Positions 58,391-64,000 of a stretch of DNA of 64,000 nt are shown piece by piece. The stretch comes from Erythrobasidium yunnanense. Taxonomy: Eukaryota; Basidiomycota; Cystobasidiomycetes; Erythrobasidiales; Erythrobasidiaceae. The notes below the pieces were generated by a model. It had not been told where the DNA came from. It did no database searches and worked only from the letters and a program-made list of their open reading frames with translations. The stretch spans positions 1,320,065 through 1,384,064 of the forward strand of contig BCJC01000001.1 in assembly GCA_001600175.1 (NCBI GenBank). Direction: 5' to 3'. The translations under genes were made by a program, and so were the position numbers. How positions within the stretch are numbered: the stretch's first letter is position 1; each line of letters begins with the position of its first letter.

Positions 58391-60426
58391 CTAGAAGGTC
58401 ATCTCTGGCTGTGGACACGCAATGACAGGCAGATCCGATTCGCTTTTCAAGCTAAAGGACACTTGAAGCCCCGTCGTGTCGTATGCATGTTTTGTCAATG
58501 CAAGACTTTGTTTGAGCTTTCCTTCTTGGCGATAATGGAGCGTGAAACCGTCGTTCTGGTGTGGTGAACCAAAGTCAGCTCGGTTTGACCTCCTTCTGCA
58601 TCCAGCAGGGAAAGACTAGAGTAGGGAGAAGACTCACATGCTCGACCCATCGACAACAATTATCGTCTCTTCCGAACAGGGACCAATAAGCATCTCCAAT
58701 AGCAGGCGACTTCTCGACGCTGTCCAAGAATTGGTTCAGAGAAGTAGGACCAACTTGCCATGCTATGATGGCTGCGACAGGGCAGAGGAGGAGGAAAGAG
58801 AGTGCAAACATCCACTTTCGGATCAGGAAGCCTCTCTTGCGAGGTATTGAAGTTGGGGAGTCGGCATCGATTGGGGAAGCGTTGGTGTAGGAGGAAGTGT
58901 GGAAGGGTGAAGAGAGAGAGGTGCTCGTTGAGCCGTTTCGAGGGAGAGGAGGTGATTTGAGTGAAGAAGCATCGTTCTCATCTTCGAATGTAGTCTGATT
59001 CAGCGGTGAGAAGTTCGCTTTAAGGGGCGTCGAGCCCTCTTCGTTCCCTCTCTTCCTCTTTCTTCTACTCAATTCAGGCAGAGGGACATGCCAAGGAAAC
59101 CACCTTCCCGGCAAGCAGAACGCGATGCCCACGAAGACTAGCGGGATCAAGCATGCAAAATAGGCATAATTGGTATACTTCGACGTCCAATCAAATTCGC
59201 CAGCATAGAACGCTGGAGCAAGAAGTAGCAGAGTCAGCTAAGATCTGGAGGCTAGGGATGGTTCTTTTCTTACCTTTGCCTGCACGAGCAGCTTCAGCGG
59301 CATTCGAGCGAAGCTTGTTGCGGATCACTGGGTAGTAGTGGTTTGAGCTGATGGGGTATAGCAATAAGCAAAAGAAGCAACTGAAGCTGCGTATAAAGGT
59401 CGAGAGGTACGCACTAGATATCGACTGTGTCCAGAGGCAAAGCGTCGGATTGGATACCGTAGCTTCCATCTATTGTGAGATGATTCGGTGCAAGCGCTTT
59501 GAGATAGCTCGTGATATCGCTCGTCCATGTCGCCGGAGGTGAGCTGAGTTCATTGCCTGTCTCCCATGCCAGGATGGTAGGATCCGCGCTGTACGAGACC
59601 TGTATGAGACACGGAGCAATTAGCTGCCGTCATCTATGCTTCTGCATCTAAGAGAAAGGCCTGTTACGAGCAAGCTTACATTCGTGTGTGTGTTCGTCCG
59701 ATTTACGATCGTCCCAATATACGCCTTAAAATCCTGCACCACCTGCTGATCGGTATAGAACTGCCGCGGATCGCTCGTCGACAGATTCCTCCATCTCAAG
59801 AACGTCAATATTCCACCATGGTAATAATCGTAATTATCTACCAAGGGAATGACGACTCTTATACCCCATTCTCGCGCAACGGCGATCGCGTAGTCTACAT
59901 GTGTAAGGGCTTCTTCGTTTGTGGAATTAAGGGAGGGCCAGATTGCTAAAGGATGGCCGACGGAAGACCCTAAGGTGTGCCCGCGGATCACAGTCGCGCC
60001 CATCGCAGCTGCAGTGGCCATGATCTCCTGTAAATTAGATTCAGTATACACTACTGATTCGCGTGGAAATATGCGAACCTACCCTTATCCTGCCTTGGCT
60101 CGGGTACGAGATTGTGTTATCGATGTTCTCGTCAAGTCCAAGCCAGTAGACTATTCATGCATGCATTCAGAGATGGCCCATCAAGTGAACGACCTACGTA
60201 GCGCACCATTGGGTCCTACAGCCCGGAACTCTTGGCCATCAACGTAGAGCTTTGAAGCTGCTCTAGTGACGAATGAAGTAGAGCCTATGCGAGTGCGGGA
60301 GAGTGAAGATGGACCAGATACGAGGTAAGCATTGGATGGGAAGGAAACACAGCTGGAAGAGCTGCTGCCATCGCTAGGCTCGAAGGTGTCAGCAAGGCCG
60401 GAGCTGTTCGATGTTCGCAGAAGGAG
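58391..60426 (-). CDS. membrane-anchored GH5-type glycoside hydrolase (5' exon missing)
   Basis: Exons resolved: 60198..60426, 60083..60150, 59680..60027, 59415..59599, 59274..59347, 58638..59212, 58391..58555 (1644 nt, whole codons, 548 aa). Motifs: SFVTRAASKLYVDGQEFRAV, YWLGLDENIDN, GATVIRGHTLGSSVGHPLAI, RVVIPLVDNYDYYHGG, AWETGNELSSPP (catalytic acid), YSNHYYPVIRNKL and FYAGEFDW (nucleophile). This matches the GH5/mannanase-like clan of fungal endo-beta-glycosidases. Two C-terminal hydrophobic spans follow (IPLVFVGIAFCLPG; MFALSFLLLCPVAAIIAW), so the enzyme would be membrane-tied. No start codon lies in frame upstream; a signal-peptide exon above 60426 is missing from my model. Confidence 0.75.
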
Positions 60427-60676
60427 CTAGCAAGGCGCACGTAGAGTTGGACATGACCACTGATAGGTTGTTTCAAATTGCGGTGGGTAATGAGCGTATC
60501 TTCATGTTCAGATGAATAGCAAGCTTGGCAAGCAGCAACGACTACGCGTAAATTGGGTAGCGAATTGAACGGTTGCAGTGATAGAAGAAAGAAGATATAC
60601 TCTAATTGTACATTGTCAGATTGTAGCTTGTGCGCGACTATCGGGAGAAGGCTGGAACGAATAAGATGCTCCGCGC

Positions 60677-61632
60677 CTACTGATCCTTCTTTGTCTCTCC
60701 TAGCTGACCTCCCTGCATCTTGTGCTCCAATCCTCTCATAACATCGATCGAAGTGATAGCGTTGATAGCCATAAGTACTGCTGGAATGAGGATGAGGAGC
60801 AAGACGAGTGATCCTAGAATAAGAGGCGCCGAGGTGAATGAGTATCTGTAGAACAGGCCTAGGTTGGGGTCTACTTCTGGTGAAGCTGTAGAAGTAGCAG
60901 TAGGCTGTTGCTGCACGTAAGAGTCGTCAAAGATAGATGTCGGTCGGGCTGGAGTATCGATGCCAATCTCTGAGCCATCGTCGGAAGAGGCGGCATTGTC
61001 CTCGTTGAGGATCTCTTCCCACTCTGCTTCGCTAATCTGTCGCTTCTGCCTGTAGTGTACACCCAGATCGTTGACTGATGAAATGAGTACGATGGATTGC
61101 GCTGAGAGCTTGTCGAGGTTGGTTGCGACAAGGCGGTCTGGGCGCATACCATCAGCACGAATGAAGCATTGTACTCAGTGTCAGGATACATACCAATCTC
61201 GCTGATCCACTGACTCCTGCTGTCTCTGTGTTCCTGCTTGAATGCTTTGGCCTTTCTAAAGACGATGGGCGTATCGTTGCTGCATCCTCCCAGTCTTCTA
61301 TCAATCATGCTCTTCAGATTATCCACACTTGCTCCTTGTATGTACGGTAACTTCAAGCTGCTCCCAGCATTTGCATACTCCCTCTTGATGATGGATGTCT
61401 GGCTGATATCCTCCAACGTAAATCCAGGCGCAGACACAATTAGCGCAGGTAGACATGGTTCTCCCTGTTCTGCTGCTGATTGTAGTGTATACTCTTGCGA
61501 TGCTTTGGCTGCTTTGGGATGGAAACTGTCGAGCGTCGCGTGCGATGGCCCCCAGCCTAGCAAGCTGTCCGTATTGCGAAAGGCGCTGGCGAGAGATGAG
61601 AGTGCGAGTAACGACAAGATGGATGACCGCAT
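60677..61632 (-). CDS. BIG1 / V-ATPase accessory (Ac45/Voa1)-like ER membrane protein
   Basis: Exons 61194..61632 and 60677..61137 (900 nt, 299 aa). Start at MRSSILSLLALSSLASAF, a signal peptide; the frame is open slightly upstream. Lumenal part with LIVSAPGFTLEDIS and LSAQSIVLISSVNDLGVHYR, then an acidic linker, a C-terminal membrane span (LILGSLVLLLILIPAVLMAI) and a short tail INAITSIDVMRGLEHKMQ. Type I topology with a GLE...K tail fits the BIG1/Voa1/ATP6AP1 group, which act in beta-1,6-glucan synthesis or V-ATPase assembly. The two families are hard to separate by eye, so no symbol is given. Confidence 0.65.
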
Positions 61633-62075
61633 CTTGCTCAATTCCTTAGATTTTGAATGGTCAAGAAGCAAGAAACGAACAGCGATTCTGGCTTGAGCTT
61701 GCGGCGATTGAACACGAGTTTATGCATATGACTGGACATGCTGCTGCTACCTTCATGAAGATGTCTATGTCCTGGCTTTACTTCTTCAGACTGTATGACC
61801 AGGCCAGACCAGAACGGCACTTCAACCGAAAGGTCGCTCTTCCCGTGACAGCGTTGTCCAGCTCCGTCCTGATGCGATACACACTCGTCCATTCATCGAG
61901 GACCGCTGACATCGAAGGATGCTTTTCCTGGCTGTTGCAGCAGACGTCTTCTAGCAGCGGGAGCATCGGATAGACCGTTACGCGTGCTGCCCGGCACGCT
62001 GAACAAAAGCAGGTCCTCAGACCTTCTTCGAGCTTGTCTTCTCTTCCTCTCCTTCCTGACAAAGTGTTCATCAGT
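61633..62075. promoter_or_regulatory. divergent promoter region
   Basis: 443 bp between the BIG1-like gene (-) and the FAR1-type gene (+). It holds both promoters; frames here (61653..61973 and others) show no conserved sequence. Confidence 0.4.
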
Positions 62076-64000
62076 ATGGCTAAGTCGCACCCAACAGCAC
62101 CCGTCGAAGGCCAGAAGTTCAGCTCATGCCGGGAAGCTCGAGATTTCGTCAATGCTCATGCTCAAGAATCTGGATGTGCTCTTCGCCCTCTAGAGCGCTC
62201 AACGAGGTGTCTTCTCTTCTATTGCGAGATACGAGGAAACAATGGCGTGGAGTGCCCGTATCAGGTCGAAATCAGCTTCAAGCTCAACGCCGACATGGAG
62301 GATGAGTGGTGAGCGCTGTCGATCTGCTTCTGCGGCTAGGATGAGCTCTAACGAATGCTCGTGTAAATGCAACAGGACAGTCACAAGGCTGTGTCTTGAC
62401 CATAATCAACATCGCTCAAAAGCGAATCGAGAATCGGCCGATTCGAGGCAACCTCCGGATCAGAAGCCAGCTAGAGCGTCTTCATCTAGCACACCAACTC
62501 CCGTGACCGCTGTAGCTATTCCTCGTGCCTCAGCAAAGGGTAGACCTGCTACAGCTTCCCCAATCACCGTGTCTGCCAGGCCTCGCTCCATCACAGTAGG
62601 AAGAGCTCCGCCGTCTGCCATCGAGTTCAATACCCCCCGCAAACCACTCAAACCGCCTGTCGCTCAAGACCTTCCATCAACAACAGCGCCTATTCGTCCT
62701 TCGATTCACCCGACTCTCGCTCCTGCAGCAAGCCCTCGTTCCTCAAAGAAGTAAGAGATGCTGCTATTGGCTGTATGTATATCGAGCTGATTTCGCTTGT
62801 ACAAAGTGTTCTTGTGCTGGGTGCCACCTTCCCGAGCTGTGACGCGGCCGACGATGCTGTCAGACTTGCGATGGAGAAGCGGGGATACGATCTTCAGAAG
62901 GCATCGAAATACAAATGTAGCTCTGGCGACCGTCTTACGCTATGCTGCAAGTACGCCAGCGCACCCTCTGATTCTCCTGCCGCGGGCGTCTTCTGTCCTT
63001 GCAAGATATCGATCGCTTCTAATCCCGATACTGAACGATGGTGAGTCTTAATCAGGCTCTACATTCCGTTCATGTGTCCTGGCAATATGCTGATGAGCCT
63101 CTCTGATCAAGGTCAATTGTGCAGTTGTGCCTGGATCACAATGCCGAATGTTCCGACCTGTACGCTGGGGCGACGACTATCGAAGACATCCGCTACGTTG
63201 CACGCATGCAGACGCTTCTGAACAAGCCTAGAACACGCGCGGAGTCTGGCAAAACCAGCCAATCTAGGGCATCGACAGACCCTATAGTGGACGAACCGCA
63301 TCGCAAAGCAAGACCTGAAGATGATTCAGACATTTCCGAGCTGGCAAGTGATGACGAGGATGAAAGCGAGGAGAGCGACACCGAAAGTGAAGGCGGACTG
63401 CAGATGAACCGTGTCTTCTCGAACGAAGAGTCTGCTGATAAATTCATCAGGGCAGTGATGGACAAGACTGGGCACAAGATGTCGCGCAACATGCAGGCGC
63501 CGCGCAGGATCTATTATCGATGCAAGAACTATTTCACTATTCCCAGAGATGGGGGCGCATGCCGATGTCACATCTATCTCGAAAAGGATGAGAGTAGCGG
63601 TCGCTGGTAGGCTAGCAAGTCTGTACGAATTTTCTACTCGGCTGATTGATAAACAGTAAAATCACAGACTTAATGCTTCGACACACCAAGCAATGTGACG
63701 ATGTGCACAAGACTAGTCCGAAGAAGGCAGAGGCTAGAGCTGGCCCGACCTCCACAGCATCTTCAGTGGAAGGCCCTTCTCCTGGCAAGAAACGCCGAAT
63801 GGACCCATTAGCTACACCGGCTAGCAAAAGCTCAATTGTCGAAATCTCAGACTCGGATTCGGATGAGGAACTCATGCTGGCCAAGATAAAGACAGAAGCG
63901 CCCGATCAGTCAGGAGCCGGACTCTACGCAGATGGACATGCAGTGGTCAAGCATGGCATGCAGACGGGCAGGGCGGTATCTTCTGCTCAGATAGCTACAT
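62076..64000 (+). CDS. multi-repeat FAR1/WRKY-type zinc-finger protein, partial at right edge
   Basis: Exons 62076..62308, 62376..62750, 62807..63040, 63112..63606, 63657..>64000. Three copies of a ~80-aa module with the pattern F-x-S/D-x-E/A-A, C-x(n)-C-P..C, then W|-x-V-x-x-L-x-LDHN: copy 1 FSSCREARDFVNAHAQESGC with LCLDHNQH; copy 2 DDAVRLAMEKRGYDLQKASK with LCLDHNAE; copy 3 EESADKFIRAVMDKTGHKMS with LMLRHTKQC. Linkers are acidic or basic (DEDESEESDTESEGG, SPGKKRRMD). The module belongs by pattern to the FAR1/WRKY-GCM1 DNA-binding superfamily, also found at the N terminus of MULE transposases. A DNA-binding, perhaps transposase-derived, regulator. Frame still open at the window edge. Confidence 0.75.

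Overview
The window is nuclear DNA of a filamentous fungus, most likely a basidiomycete. The genes are packed on both strands and cut by many short introns (mostly 50-70 nt). Most encode fungal housekeeping proteins that can be recognised from conserved motifs. I rebuilt the exons by hand from donor, acceptor and branch signals plus the expected protein motifs. Where exon lengths are given, they sum to a whole number of codons. Nothing here is bacterial, phage or plasmid; I saw no CRISPR array, tRNA, rRNA or intact transposon.

Layout. 0-2 kb: two related F-box genes (-), the first cut by the window edge. 3-6.4 kb: Axl2-like cadherin-domain membrane protein (+). 6.9-11.7 kb: SMC5 (+), 22 exons with a 7-nt microexon. 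11.9-14.5 kb: exosome subunit RRP43 (-) divergent from an unrecognised gene (+). 14.8-16.8 kb: amino-acid permease (+). 17.5-19.8 kb: two convergent unrecognised genes. 20.1-23.1 kb: membrane-anchored FG-repeat nucleoporin candidate (-). 23.4-25.9 kb: Ser-rich protein (-). 26.3-28.1 kb: PP2C phosphatase (+). 28.9-31.4 kb: tandem family of three unknown proteins (+). 31.6-35.7 kb: PPR protein (+). 36.0-36.9 kb: COA1 (-). 37.1-37.8 kb: conserved fungal protein (-). 38.6-40.2 kb: BTG/Tob-domain protein (-). 41-43.4 kb: accessory patch with two tandem eight-cysteine secreted proteins (+) and a Tse2-like ADP-ribosyltransferase-fold gene (-). 43.4-45.0 kb: arrestin-like protein (+). 45.2-46.9 kb: ZNG1 metallochaperone GTPase (-) divergent from a STYX-like phosphatase (+, 46.9-48.0). 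48.1-51.9 kb: VPS41 (+). 52.1-55.6 kb: cap-binding NCBP1 (-) divergent from IMP dehydrogenase (+, 55.9-58.1). 58.4-60.4 kb: membrane-anchored GH5 glycosidase (-). 60.7-61.6 kb: BIG1/V-ATPase-accessory-like protein (-). 62.1-64 kb: multi-repeat FAR1/WRKY-type zinc-finger protein (+), open at the window edge.

The neighbours do not form one pathway, but several themes stand out. Many starts lie in short divergent promoters (RRP43/unknown 83 bp, ZNG1/phosphatase 73 bp, arrestin/Tse2-like a few tens of bp). Splicing is unusual: microexons of 7, 14 and 26 nt and several GC-AG introns. The most novel pieces are the eight-Cys secreted pair beside the Tse2-like gene, the three-member unknown family, the one-pass membrane FG protein that resembles vertebrate POM121 in layout, and the tandem FAR1-type repeats.
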